Shown piece by piece: positions 56,160-64,000 of a DNA stretch of 64,000 nt. Below the pieces are notes generated by a model, which searched no databases, was not told the origin of the DNA, and was given only the letters and a program-made list of their open reading frames with translations. The first letter of the stretch is position 1, and each line of letters begins with the position of its first letter. Position numbers and translations under genes: made by a program. The DNA is from an uncultured Pirellulales bacterium (GTDB lineage Bacteria > Planctomycetota > Planctomycetia > Pirellulales > Thermoguttaceae). The stretch is taken from contig CALLPE010000038.1 of the NCBI GenBank assembly GCA_938015445.1, positions 124,001 to 188,000 on the forward strand, read 5' to 3'.

Positions 56160-56540
56160 TTACGGCGACTTGGCTGCGAAGGGATTGACGATTACCAAAG
56201 GTTGACTGCTTGGTGGGGCAGCAGGGTTTGCTTTCGGCCCGGCGGGGTTTACAAATACGGTCCCTGGCCCGATGTAAGCTGCGTCGGCCACTGCTGGCAG
56301 GTGGGCAAAGGGAGAAGTTCCGTATGGCCGCGCAATCGGGTGGCTATAGTAAACCGGCGGATAAACGGCAAAATGGGGAAGAGAGGAAGCTTTGACCGGC
56401 ACCACTCCCCCGTACGTCCAAGGTCCCCAGAAATGCCAGCGTACAATCCCTGGCCCGTCGCTGCACATCGCTTGGTGCGCCAAGATCGTCGCAAGCAAGC
56501 CAATGCAGATTATGGTACCGACTGCAAGTTTGTTGTTCAT
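56160..56540 (-). CDS. Small secreted protein, function unknown
   Basis: A 126-residue product. The ATG at 56540 is used because AAGGAT is well placed; upstream frame is not supported. Hydrophobic signal (about 7-25, ending AHQAMC), then an aromatic/proline-rich mature part with HFWGPWTYGG, several YPPVYYSHP-like turns and a run of Pro/Ala. No known domain. It resembles the 1341-2084 product in size class, export and Pro/Tyr composition. It could be a surface or matrix protein, but this is a guess. Confidence 0.55.
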   Translation of the reverse strand: MNNKLAVGTIICIGLLATILAHQAMCSDGPGIVRWHFWGPWTYGGVVPVKASSLPHFAVYPPVYYSHPIARPYGTSPFAHLPAVADAAYIGPGTVFVNPAGPKANPAAPPSSQPLVIVNPFAAKSP

Positions 56541-56820
56541 TGCGAGTATCCTTATTTGCGCATATTCTCTATATTTCCCAACCGACATGGTAATTGAGAT
56601 GTCGGATAACTCAACCCCACCGTCGCTGGGTGGGTTGAATAGTGCTGGGGGTACACTATACCAGGGCTAGATCAGTGCGACTATTCGGTGGTTCATCGGT
56701 CGCCCTGTCGATTCGCGTGCCGCCGTATGATTTGGTGGGCAGGCCTATGGATTCGAGTGTCGCCTTCCGCAGTCGCGTGCCCCAGGCCGGCCAGCAGCAA
56801 AGGTACAATCAGCATTGGAT

Positions 56821-57885
56821 ATGCGTGGGCTGACAAACCAGCTCAAGTCCCAGGCTCAACGCTTAGGGTTTCAATTGGTCGGTGTGGCGCCCGCTGTGGC
56901 CACTCCGTCATACCAGAGGCTGGTTCAGTGGATTGAGTGCGGATACCACGGTCCGCTCCGCTACTTGCCCGCCCGACTTGACGCCTACCGGCATCCCAAG
57001 CATCTGTTGCCCGGCGTGCGCAGCATCGTGATGTTGGGCATGAGCTATCGGACGGTCGAGCCGGTGCCACCAGGGCCAGGGCACGGGAGCGTCGCCCGGT
57101 ACGCCTGGGGAATCGACTACCACCGGGTGATCCGTTCCCGGCTGCGGCGGCTAGCGGCGTTTCATCGGCAAACACTACCGAACGTAGCCGTGCGTGGGGT
57201 GGTGGATACCGCCCCCCTGGCCGAAAAGGTCTTCGGATGGTTGGCCGGCCTGGGACGCATCGGCCTCAACACCACTCTGATAAACGACCAGTATGGCAGT
57301 TGGTTCTTCCTGGCAGCACTGTTGAGCGCTGCCGAGCTGGTCTATGACCTGCCGCAACAAGGCGATCCGTGCGGACAGTGCCGAGCGTGCATCGACGCCT
57401 GTCCCACCGGCGCGCTAAAGCAACCAGGGGTGCTGGACGCCCGACGCTGCTTGAGCTGCCTGACGATCGAACATCGCGGCCCCATTCCGATACCGCTGCG
57501 CAAGAGGCTTGGCGCGCGCGTTTTCGGCTGCGATAGCTGCCAGGAAGTCTGTCCGTGGAATAAGACCGCCGCATGTTCTACAGAAATGGCGTTCCGCCCT
57601 TTGCCGGGCAACAACCCTCTGGACTTAAATGAAGTGCTGCTTTTGGACGAGGCCGGCTTTACCAACCGCTTCCGTGGTACGGTGTTGTTGCGTGCGGGGC
57701 GTTCGGGCTTGCTGCGCAACGCGGCGATAGCACTGGGCAATCGACCGGCGATAGCGCTAGGCAATCCAGCGGCTGCCGACACACTGCCGATTCTTCGGCG
57801 TGCCGCCCTGGATCCCGATCCGATCGTTGCCGATGTCGCTCGCTGGGCTCTGGAAGCCTCGCAGCCAGACAAGCCCAACGTCTGA
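56821..57885 (+). CDS. queG: Epoxyqueuosine reductase QueG
   Basis: A 354-residue cytoplasmic enzyme that reduces epoxyqueuosine to queuosine in tRNA, using cobalamin and two [4Fe-4S] clusters. The clusters' cysteines are in CGQCRACIDACPTGAL (about 186-201) and, further on, CLSCLT and CDSCQEVCPWN. The N-terminal cobalamin domain has RYAWGIDYH. ATG 56821 is used although the ribosome-binding site is weak; an in-frame TTG two codons earlier is possible. It carries an in-frame 24-bp duplication giving AIALGN twice (57724-57771). It is the second B12-using enzyme in the window, with nrdJ. Confidence 0.94.
   Translation: MRGLTNQLKSQAQRLGFQLVGVAPAVATPSYQRLVQWIECGYHGPLRYLPARLDAYRHPKHLLPGVRSIVMLGMSYRTVEPVPPGPGHGSVARYAWGIDYHRVIRSRLRRLAAFHRQTLPNVAVRGVVDTAPLAEKVFGWLAGLGRIGLNTTLINDQYGSWFFLAALLSAAELVYDLPQQGDPCGQCRACIDACPTGALKQPGVLDARRCLSCLTIEHRGPIPIPLRKRLGARVFGCDSCQEVCPWNKTAACSTEMAFRPLPGNNPLDLNEVLLLDEAGFTNRFRGTVLLRAGRSGLLRNAAIALGNRPAIALGNPAAADTLPILRRAALDPDPIVADVARWALEASQPDKPNV
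57724..57771 (+). repeat. In-frame 24-bp tandem duplication in queG
   Basis: Units 57724-57747 and 57748-57771, about 80 percent identical, code for AIALGNRP and AIALGNPA. They lie in the C-terminal HEAT-like part of the enzyme. Confidence 0.75.
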
Positions 57886-57900
57886 CAGCATCGAGCAGTT

Positions 57901-58758
57901 TCACTCGGCCGTTACCCGGTTGCGCAATACGCCTATCCGCTCGATTTCCACTTCCACCACGTCACCGGGTTTGAGGTACACCGGCGGTTTGCGAATGAAC
58001 CCTACACCGCCGGGAGTTCCGGTGAATAACAGGTCTCCGGGACTGAGCCGGCAAACTTGCGAAACATAGGCGATCAGTTGCTCGATAGAGAAGATCAGTT
58101 GCGCGGTAGACGAATCCTGCATAACCTGGCCGTTCAAACGCAACTGAATGCGCAGGTTGGAAGGATCGGGCAGTTCATCGGCTGTTACCATCGCAGGCCC
58201 AATGGGAGCGAATGTGTCGAACGATTTTCCCAGCAGCCACTGGCCGCCTGGCTTTTGCGTCTGCCAATCGCGCGCCGAGACGTCGTTACCGCAGCAGTAC
58301 CCAGCGACATAGCTCATCGCCTCTGCGCGGGGAATGTTCTTCCCACCTTTGCCGATCACCACTACAAGCTCAGCCTCGTAATCGACTTGTTGGCTTGCGC
58401 GAGGAAGCACGATGTCGTCGCCATGCCCGCACACGGCCGTAGGAAACTTATTGAAGACGATGGGGTCGGAAGGCGGCTTAGCGCCAGTTTCGGCGGCGTG
58501 ATCGGCGTAGTTTAAGCCCACGCAAATGATTTTCTCCGGAGCTGGGATCACCGGCAGCAGTCGGCACTGGTTCAGTGGTATCGGCTTGCCGTGCGCAAGG
58601 GCCGACTGCGCGCGGCGGACTGCTTCCCGTCCCATGGCCAGAAACTTCTTGATGCACTCCGGCAGCCCCGGATCGGCCTGGTTGAGGTCTACGCAATCGC
58701 CGTCGCGCAGTGCCGCCACGCGCGGCCCGGTGTTGCTCTGGTAAGTGACAATCCGCAT
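57901..58758 (-). CDS. Fumarylacetoacetate hydrolase (FAH) family protein
   Basis: A 285-residue cytoplasmic hydrolase or decarboxylase. The metal-binding acids are in DYEAELVVVIG (about 127-137) and the His-free core with KIICVGLNYADHA (about 76-88) and GNDVSARDWQ is typical of the family, as is the end TPGGVGF. FAH-family enzymes cleave C-C bonds in aromatic, sugar-acid or ketogluconate catabolism, often 2,4-diketo acids. GGAGA is well placed before the ATG at 58758. It is convergent with queG, 15 bases apart, with no terminator seen between them. The substrate cannot be predicted; a sugar-acid role would fit the CAZyme content. Confidence 0.9.
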   Translation of the reverse strand: MRIVTYQSNTGPRVAALRDGDCVDLNQADPGLPECIKKFLAMGREAVRRAQSALAHGKPIPLNQCRLLPVIPAPEKIICVGLNYADHAAETGAKPPSDPIVFNKFPTAVCGHGDDIVLPRASQQVDYEAELVVVIGKGGKNIPRAEAMSYVAGYCCGNDVSARDWQTQKPGGQWLLGKSFDTFAPIGPAMVTADELPDPSNLRIQLRLNGQVMQDSSTAQLIFSIEQLIAYVSQVCRLSPGDLLFTGTPGGVGFIRKPPVYLKPGDVVEVEIERIGVLRNRVTAE

Positions 58759-59388
58759 AGCTTATCTCCAACAGCCAGATCACTAGATTCTATTGGCGGC
58801 CGCATTGGTTAGCAGCATCCTTACCCCTGCGGCCCGGTCAACAGTACTAGGATGCCCTTACGGCCAAACATCGCCAGCGCGGGGCTAGTTTACGGCGGGC
58901 CGAAGCGGTGGTCGAGAGGGAGGCCGAAAAGCCGCGTGTCGACTGCGTATCACCCCCTGTCGCTGCTACAGCGTTGGCCCCGGGATGGCGCGATGACGGC
59001 AAGTCGCCACGGATTCTGTATTCAGTAGAGCCAACGGGTTGTATTGCTTGCGCCGCTCCAAGATTGTGGTTGATTTTTTGCAACAGTGTAGCCGAGCTAG
59101 CATCGCTGCGATAACCCTTCTGCGGCGGAAGTTGTACGCTTTTGACCATAGTGCGATTGTGACCTAACCTTAATTTAGAAGTTGCTTTTCGCGTTGTCTG
59201 GTTTGTTTCTCGGCGCCGTGGCGGCACGCGAGCGCTGCTGGCCGCGCAGCACTGGTTCTTTCTGTTGTGCCTATTAACTGTTGTGCCTATTAAATCGCCG
59301 CTGCTCGGTTGTGCCTATTAAATCGCCACTGCTAAGGGGTGCTCAATCGCCACTGCTTATTTGCAGCGATTGTTTCCGGTAGTTGGTC
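58759..59388. other. Divergent intergenic region with a degenerate tandem repeat
   Basis: About 630 bases, promoter region of the FAH-type gene (-) and the HD-PAS-GGDEF gene (+). A repeat with core TTGTGCCTATTAA occurs at 59262-59277, 59278-59307 and 59308-59334; the part AATCGCCACTGCT recurs to 59358. The array lies 31-127 bases upstream of the GGDEF gene. No gene is seen. Confidence 0.65.
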
Positions 59389-61653
59389 ATGACGGATACT
59401 CCTTCGCTTCCTACGATGCTCGGCGCTTCGTCCGGAAACCTCCTGCCGACGCCCGACGCCGAGTTGCAGCTCGAACAACTGCACGGGCTTCTTAGCGCTT
59501 TGGGAACTAGCGAAACCGCCAAGCGCGCCGGCGCGGTCATCAGCCCCGTCGTGGACCAGCGGCTGGTGCAGGTGCGGCTGGGATTGGCCAGCAGCCTGTT
59601 TGCGGCCTTGCAGTTCCGCAATGCAGCCAAGGCGGGTCACTGTTTGCGGGTGGCGCTGACCTGTTCGGCCTGGTCCCTGAGAATGGGTCTGCCAGACGAC
59701 CAACGTGAGGCCATCGAGCTGGCCGCACTGCTGCACGACGTAGGCGTCATCGGCGCGCCGGACGCCATTCTGCTCAAACCAGGATCGTTCGATGCCGAAG
59801 AATCGGCCCTGATGGGCCAAACGCGGCAGATGACTGTGGAAATCCTGCGCCGCTGTTGCAACAGTGCGGCGGTAATGGACATCGTCGAGCACGTTGGCCA
59901 TTGGTACGACGGTTCCACAGGGCAGTCGGGTCGCAAAGGTAAAGATGTGCCGTTGGGCGCGCGGATGATCAACATCGTCGAGGCGTTCGACGCCATGACG
60001 ACCGACCACATCCACCGCCCGGCAATGTCGCAAGAACGGGCGATAAAGGAGTTGTTCGAGTGCGCTGGCAGCCAATTCGATCCCGACCTGGTTCGCCAGT
60101 TCGTCGAGTTCTGCGACACCGACCTCGGTGCTGCCGAACGCGAGGTCGCCGCCCGCTGGCTGCATTCGCTCGACCCAGAGTTGGTCAACTCCTATTGGCA
60201 GCTTAATTGCGTTCCTTCCGCTCCGCGGTTACAGCACGCGGACGACCAGTTTCACCGCCGGCTGCTGCAAGGGATGTACGACGGTGTGGTGTTCGTGGAC
60301 GCCAACGGTCGAATAGCATTCTGGAACCGGGGGGCCGAGCGGCTCACCGGCATCCCCGCCGCTAGCGTAGAACAGCGCCAGTGGAACCCGGAATTGTTGC
60401 AGATGGCCGACGAACGCGGACAGCCCCTTGCTGCCCAGGATTGTCCTCTGGCAACGGCTATTCGCAGTGGAGTGCAGTCGTTGCGGCGGTTGAGCATCAG
60501 CGGCCGCAGCGGTCGCACGGTGGCCGTGGACGCCCATACCATGCCGGTCATCGACGGCAACGGCGCCACGCTAGGAGCGATACTGTTGCTGCACGACGCC
60601 TCTTCGGAAATATCGCTGGAGCAACGCTGCCAAAGCCTTTACGAAAAGGCCACCAAAGACCCGCTCACCCAAGTGGCCAATCGTGCCGAGTTGGAGCGCG
60701 TCCACGAGATGTTTATCAGTGCACATCAGCAGCAGCAGGCCCCGTGCAGCTTGATGCTGTGCGATTTGGACCACTTCAAGCAGATCAATGACACTTTCGG
60801 GCACCAAGCTGGCGACGAGGTCATCAAGAGCTTGGCTGCCCTGCTGAAAAGTGCCTGCGGCCCCGGCGACTTGGTAGCACGGTACGGAGGCGAAGAGTTC
60901 GTACTGCTGTGCGCCGATTGCGACAACGCCACCGCCGCGCGCCGCGCCGAACAAATTCGCAAATCGCTGGCCCAAATACCACAGCCGGCGCTCGACGGCC
61001 GTTGCGTAACGGTGTCGATCGGTGTGACCGAGATACAGCCGGGCGATACGGCCGAGACAATGCTTCGCCGGGCGGACCGCGCGCTGTTGGCGGCCAAGGC
61101 CAAGGGACGCAACAGAGTAGTACAACTCGGCACCGGCTCCGGGGGCACGCAGATGGAAGGCAGACGCAGCCTGTGGCCGTTCGGTGCTTCCGGCAGCCTC
61201 GAGCTGCTTACGGAGTACCTGGTAACCCCGGTGCCGCTAAAGCTGGCCCTGGAAAAACTGCGAGGATTCATCGTCGATCAACAGGCCCGAATCATCAAGA
61301 CAGAACCTCAACGGATGGTGATCGAGATCGACGACCGCCAGTCTGGCCGTCTACGAAGGTTCGGAGACCGCCCGGTTTGCTTCACCTTCGATGTGCAATT
61401 GGTCGAGCGGCGCCACCGAACCGACGGCAGCCGTTCGCTACAGGCTGGTCCGCTTTGCACCAAAATTCGCTTGACGGTGACCGTCAACGACTCGCGCGAG
61501 CGGCGGCGCGAAGAGATGCTCACCCGCGCGCGGCGCTTGGTAATCAGCTTCCGCTCGTATCTGATGGCAAGCATCGACGAACAACCCTGGGCGGAAAGCA
61601 TGTTGACCCGCGCCAAGCGATTGCTCGGTCCGTGGCTGTCAAGAAACTCGTAG
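59389..61653 (+). CDS. HD-PAS-GGDEF diguanylate cyclase with degenerate HD-GYP domain
   Basis: A 754-residue cytoplasmic signalling protein. Residues about 40-240: HD domain with His (AGHCLRVAL, about 83) and HDVG (about 116-119); the region normally reading HHERxDGxGYP is VGHWYDGSTG, so the GYP triplet is absent. Residues about 285-415: PAS domain (GVVFVDANGRIAFWNRGAE). Residues about 425-590: GGDEF domain with RYGGEEF, an active-site form, so c-di-GMP synthesis is likely; the upstream inhibitory RxxD is not present. Residues about 590-754 are an unknown C-terminal domain with a paired TRARRL helix. ATG 59389 is used; its ribosome site is weak. An 18-bp tandem array follows the gene. Confidence 0.88.
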   Translation: MTDTPSLPTMLGASSGNLLPTPDAELQLEQLHGLLSALGTSETAKRAGAVISPVVDQRLVQVRLGLASSLFAALQFRNAAKAGHCLRVALTCSAWSLRMGLPDDQREAIELAALLHDVGVIGAPDAILLKPGSFDAEESALMGQTRQMTVEILRRCCNSAAVMDIVEHVGHWYDGSTGQSGRKGKDVPLGARMINIVEAFDAMTTDHIHRPAMSQERAIKELFECAGSQFDPDLVRQFVEFCDTDLGAAEREVAARWLHSLDPELVNSYWQLNCVPSAPRLQHADDQFHRRLLQGMYDGVVFVDANGRIAFWNRGAERLTGIPAASVEQRQWNPELLQMADERGQPLAAQDCPLATAIRSGVQSLRRLSISGRSGRTVAVDAHTMPVIDGNGATLGAILLLHDASSEISLEQRCQSLYEKATKDPLTQVANRAELERVHEMFISAHQQQQAPCSLMLCDLDHFKQINDTFGHQAGDEVIKSLAALLKSACGPGDLVARYGGEEFVLLCADCDNATAARRAEQIRKSLAQIPQPALDGRCVTVSIGVTEIQPGDTAETMLRRADRALLAAKAKGRNRVVQLGTGSGGTQMEGRRSLWPFGASGSLELLTEYLVTPVPLKLALEKLRGFIVDQQARIIKTEPQRMVIEIDDRQSGRLRRFGDRPVCFTFDVQLVERRHRTDGSRSLQAGPLCTKIRLTVTVNDSRERRREEMLTRARRLVISFRSYLMASIDEQPWAESMLTRAKRLLGPWLSRNS

Positions 61654-61706
61654 CTGTTGACCGCTGGGCTTATGCTCTCCGGCAGCCTGCGCGGCCATTT
61701 CGGGTC

Positions 61707-61796
61707 GAATATGCGGTAGGTGCCGAATATGCGATAGGTGCGGAATATGCGGTACGTGCCGAATATGCGATAGGTCCCGAATATGCGTCATCTGCG
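61707..61796. repeat. Five-copy 18-bp array with alternating units
   Basis: Units start at 61707, 61725, 61743, 61761 and 61779, each beginning GAATATGCG. Units 1 and 3 continue GTA; units 2 and 4 continue ATA, so a 36-bp higher-order period is superimposed. It starts 54 bases after the GGDEF gene. Confidence 0.85.
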
Positions 61797-61926
61797 GCCA
61801 CGCAACGACTTCCTGGCCGGTGCCTCCAAGCCCGAAAACGGGCGGAAGCTGGGCTTTCGGCGTTCTCGTTTCCCGATCGGCATCGTCGTTTTTCTGCGCC
61901 TTTTGGTGAGAAGTGGTCAAGGTACG

Positions 61927-61956
61927 GTCGAGGAGACGGTTGAGGAGACGGTTGAG
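61927..61956. repeat. 12-bp repeat, 2.5 copies
   Basis: GTCGAGGAGACG (61927-61938), GTTGAGGAGACG (61939-61950) and a half unit to 61956. Confidence 0.7.
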
Positions 61957-62225
61957 TTCGGCTCCGACCGGACAGGCTGAACAGCTCGCCGAAACAGAAA
62001 AAAATATGCATAGTTTCGCCATCAGCCGCATAGGCAAAATGGCAGGATATACTTGTTTGGAGGTGCTTGAGGGAGCGTCGCACCGAACATTCATTTCCGG
62101 CGCTAGGCGATAGCTCGGTCGCCGAAGGCCTTAGGCCGCTTGAACAGACGCCCGAACCGAACGGCCCGTAGCCTGCCGACCAAAGTGGCTAGACGCATTA
62201 CACGGTATCATAGGGGGACAAACTG

Positions 62226-62462
62226 ATGAGTCAAACGCTGGACGCACCCGTTGGCACGTTCATCGATCGTCGTCACCCGGAGAATGCGGGCGTAGTGCCG
62301 GCCGTCGAACGTCGGCAATTCGCCAACTCGCACGAAGGGCTTTCCCCAGAAGCTCAGGAACTGGCTCTGGCGATCGATTCCTACAAGTTGCGTCACCGGC
62401 GGCGGTTCATAACTTACGAAGAGATGCTGGCGGTGATCCGTTCGCTCGGCTATCACAAATAG
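62226..62462 (+). CDS. 78-residue conserved-type small protein, function unknown
   Basis: A small cytoplasmic protein with no signal or membrane segment. The mature end looks like a folded unit: EAQELALAIDSYKLRHRRRF (about 45-64) then ITYEEMLAVIRSLGYHK. AGGGGGA lies well before the ATG, and coding bias fits, so I take it as real. The C-terminal helix with basic residues and the TYEEML segment resemble short planctomycete-only conserved proteins, but I cannot assign a function. It stands alone between a repeat-rich spacer and the right-edge gene. Confidence 0.65.
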   Translation: MSQTLDAPVGTFIDRRHPENAGVVPAVERRQFANSHEGLSPEAQELALAIDSYKLRHRRRFITYEEMLAVIRSLGYHK

Positions 62463-62612
62463 CGTTGTTTACAATCCGAAAGCCCACCGCCGGCACGGGG
62501 GATGCACTCCCGCTGGGCAGCCGCCGCCCGGGGCCAGTCGGCTCGAGTTCCGCACGCCAGCAGCTCTCGGCCAATTCTTCTATTCGGGCAGTAAGGGCGA
62601 GGCCGAGGGTGG

Positions 62613-63926
62613 CTATCGCAAACTCCGCCGTCGCGCGGTTGTATCGGCTGCCGGCTCTTTGATGGTAAAGTCGATGCTGGACTGGCCCACCTTCTGCCCG
62701 ATCATGTCTTCCACGGTCAATCGCAGCGTGTGTTTGCCAGGGTAAATTCGGGCGGGCAAACGAAGATGATAGCAATTAAAAAAGTCGCGGCGGCGGTTCC
62801 GGCAGTAGTCTTCCGTGACCGTCCCATCGTACTCGGCCACGGCTTGTCCCCGGGCATCGAAAAGCTGATAGCTGCTGCGCAGTTTCGTGTAGAATCCTTT
62901 GGGCGTCTCCTCGCTGGCGAAGTTTTCTATCTCGGCATATAGCAACACTTCTTGCTCGGGCGCGAACTCGCTAGCGGCTACCGGCTTGTAGCAGCCATAA
63001 CTTTGCACTTCGGTGCAGAAAACCAGATTGCGCACCACAAGCGGCGCTGCGTCGGCAAGCCGAGCGATTGCGTCCTCCAACGCCAGGCGAGTTTGGGCGG
63101 TGCGCCGGGGTTTGTCTGGTTCCCGCTGCTCGTCCAGCCAAACCGCAAGCGCATACACCTGCCTGCGCCAATAGTCGGCCTCCGCCGATGCGCTGCCCGG
63201 TAACATCCGCAATGCGTCTTCCCGCCGTCCGGAAACCAGGTACAGCAGGCTCAACCGGGCTAGTTGCCCCACAGAGTTGGTCGCCTGCGAGTCCGTGCCT
63301 ACTTCCGCCTCCAAAGTGCGGATTGCCGCGTCCAGGTGAGCGTGCCACGGGCCGTAGGGCGAAGGAGGCAACGAGAACGCCCCAACCGAATACACGCCGG
63401 CGGCACCGTGCTCCTTGTTCTCGCCGGCCGTCAAGGCTTCGCTTTCGCCTATGCCGGTTTCGCCTGCGACGGTCTTACTAGCGGGGACGCACTGGCCAGT
63501 TCGGCAGCCGGAATCGGACGATCGTCCCAGCGGCGGATAGCCAGTGGTCGCGTATTGTCCGTGTGGCGTCAGCTCGGGGGGCAAGATAGTATCGCTGGGA
63601 ACTGGCAAACGGGTGGGATTGGCGCCACTGGCGACGCCGCCTTCTTGTGCGCCGCTTCCCCGACCAGCGACTTGCCGTCGTCCACTATCGCCGGCAGGAG
63701 AGTCGCCGTGCTGCGGCGTTTCAGCCAAGTTAGACGTGTTGTGCTGAGCCGATTGCGAGGGAACAGTTTTTCGGGAGGCATCTTCGCTTGTTGCATTCCG
63801 CCGGTAGTTCGCCACCGCCTTGTACTGCTGAATGAGTGCCGGCCACAGACTGGGGTCGGTTTGCCGCAAGTCGTCGAGCAACTTCTCTTTGGTTTGCTGA
63901 TCCCAGACACTCCCCAGTTGCTGCAA
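62613..63926 (-). CDS. Planctomycete-type hypothetical protein, start uncertain
   Basis: A product of about 437 residues from a TTG at 63926. That start has no good ribosome-binding site, and an in-frame stop lies at 63978-63980, so the start lies between those points. Residues about 1-50 are helical, then a disordered Ser/Gly/Thr-rich region (about 50-190), a helical part with TPR-like spacing (about 195-290; LARLSLLYLVSGRREDALRML), and a C-terminal beta-rich domain (about 295-430) with CTEVQSYGCYKPVAAS and LRLPARIYPGKHTLRL. No signal peptide is visible. I know no function for the family. The layout of TPR-like plus a C-terminal sandwich suggests binding. Confidence 0.65.
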   Translation of the reverse strand: MQQLGSVWDQQTKEKLLDDLRQTDPSLWPALIQQYKAVANYRRNATSEDASRKTVPSQSAQHNTSNLAETPQHGDSPAGDSGRRQVAGRGSGAQEGGVASGANPTRLPVPSDTILPPELTPHGQYATTGYPPLGRSSDSGCRTGQCVPASKTVAGETGIGESEALTAGENKEHGAAGVYSVGAFSLPPSPYGPWHAHLDAAIRTLEAEVGTDSQATNSVGQLARLSLLYLVSGRREDALRMLPGSASAEADYWRRQVYALAVWLDEQREPDKPRRTAQTRLALEDAIARLADAAPLVVRNLVFCTEVQSYGCYKPVAASEFAPEQEVLLYAEIENFASEETPKGFYTKLRSSYQLFDARGQAVAEYDGTVTEDYCRNRRRDFFNCYHLRLPARIYPGKHTLRLTVEDMIGQKVGQSSIDFTIKEPAADTTARRRSLR

Positions 63927-63942
63927 ATCTTCGGACAGCTTG

Positions 63943-63999
63943 TCAGGCCCCGAACTGCTGCCAGCCGGCGGCGAAGTCTATTCTGCTGTTGTCTTGGTG
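63943..63999 (-). CDS. Possible 3' end of an upstream gene cut by the right edge
   Basis: A frame enters from the right edge and ends at TGA 63943-63945 with ...RIDFAAGWQQFGA. Only 18 codons are visible, so it is a weak call, but it would make the gene at 62613-63926 the second of an operon with a 16-base gap. Confidence 0.25.
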   Translation of the reverse strand, partial: HQDNSRIDFAAGWQQFGA

Positions 64000-64000
64000 G

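Larger units (their letters stand above)
61654..62225. other. Intergenic region with two tandem-repeat arrays
   Basis: About 570 bases. Five 18-bp units (61707-61796) and 2.5 units of 12 bp (61927-61956). A frame on the minus strand reads through the array, but its product is only HIR/SHI-type repeats. No terminator with a T-run is seen. Confidence 0.6.

Noticed and set aside
61707..61796. CRISPR array
   Set aside because: The units are directly adjacent, 18 bp, without unique spacers, and no cas gene is present.
61639..62094. Minus-strand 151-codon frame with HIR/SHI repeats
   Set aside because: It is made by the 18-bp array and antisense of the GGDEF gene end; no ribosome-binding site.

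Overview
This window looks like a piece of a Planctomycetota chromosome, probably of the Pirellulales type; that placement is my inference. The evidence is the family content. There is a proline/glutamate-rich secreted protein ending in an SHD1 domain, an Lpg1974-type outer-membrane protein, neutral ceramidase-like proteins, a DUF1080 module, a Tat-exported Gfo/Idh/MocA oxidoreductase, a PilT ATPase paired with a degenerate membrane-anchored GspE-like protein, and a B12-dependent ribonucleotide reductase. Base composition is GC-rich and fairly even. I saw no insertion sequence, prophage, CRISPR array, rRNA or tRNA.

Layout. 1-6 kb: a toroid (squalene-cyclase-like) protein cut by the left edge, a small secreted protein, a WYL regulator overlapping a TolC-like gene, and a 12-bp inverted repeat upstream of tolC. 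6.5-15 kb (+): priA, then a molybdate-type ABC operon whose binding protein is a tandem fusion of two ModA-like domains, then a cytochrome b / ethylbenzene-dehydrogenase-type haem protein. 15-28 kb: a PL11 rhamnogalacturonan lyase, a two-domain jelly-roll secreted protein, cvpA, a GspE-like pseudo-ATPase, pilT, hisF, an HsdR_N-DUF5655 protein, a GH5 glycosidase and a short medium-chain dehydrogenase. 28-36 kb (-): a sugar isomerase just upstream of a 1869-residue multi-enzyme secreted protein, then an Lpg1974 outer-membrane protein with a clear terminator. 36.8-46 kb (-): nrdJ with a promoter overlapped by two NrdR-box-like sites, a Gfo/Idh/MocA protein, a DUF4349 lipoprotein and mutS. 46-54 kb (-): a large heparinase II/III-type lyase, a second ceramidase-like protein and the SHD1 protein. 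54-64 kb: hslVU, a small secreted protein, queG, an FAH-family hydrolase, an HD-PAS-GGDEF signalling protein, a 78-residue protein and a planctomycete-type hypothetical near the right edge.

Two themes connect the window. Five or six secreted enzymes (PL11, the jelly-roll protein, GH5, the giant fusion, the heparinase-like lyase and the ceramidase-like protein), with a sugar isomerase and oxidoreductases, point to a polysaccharide and glycoconjugate degrader. The second theme is at DNA level: short direct tandem duplications of 15-28 bp, often 24 bp, recur through the window. They lie in promoters, in frame inside genes, and across the stop codons of four genes.

All calls come from reading the sequence. 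No database search was run, and domain edges are approximate.
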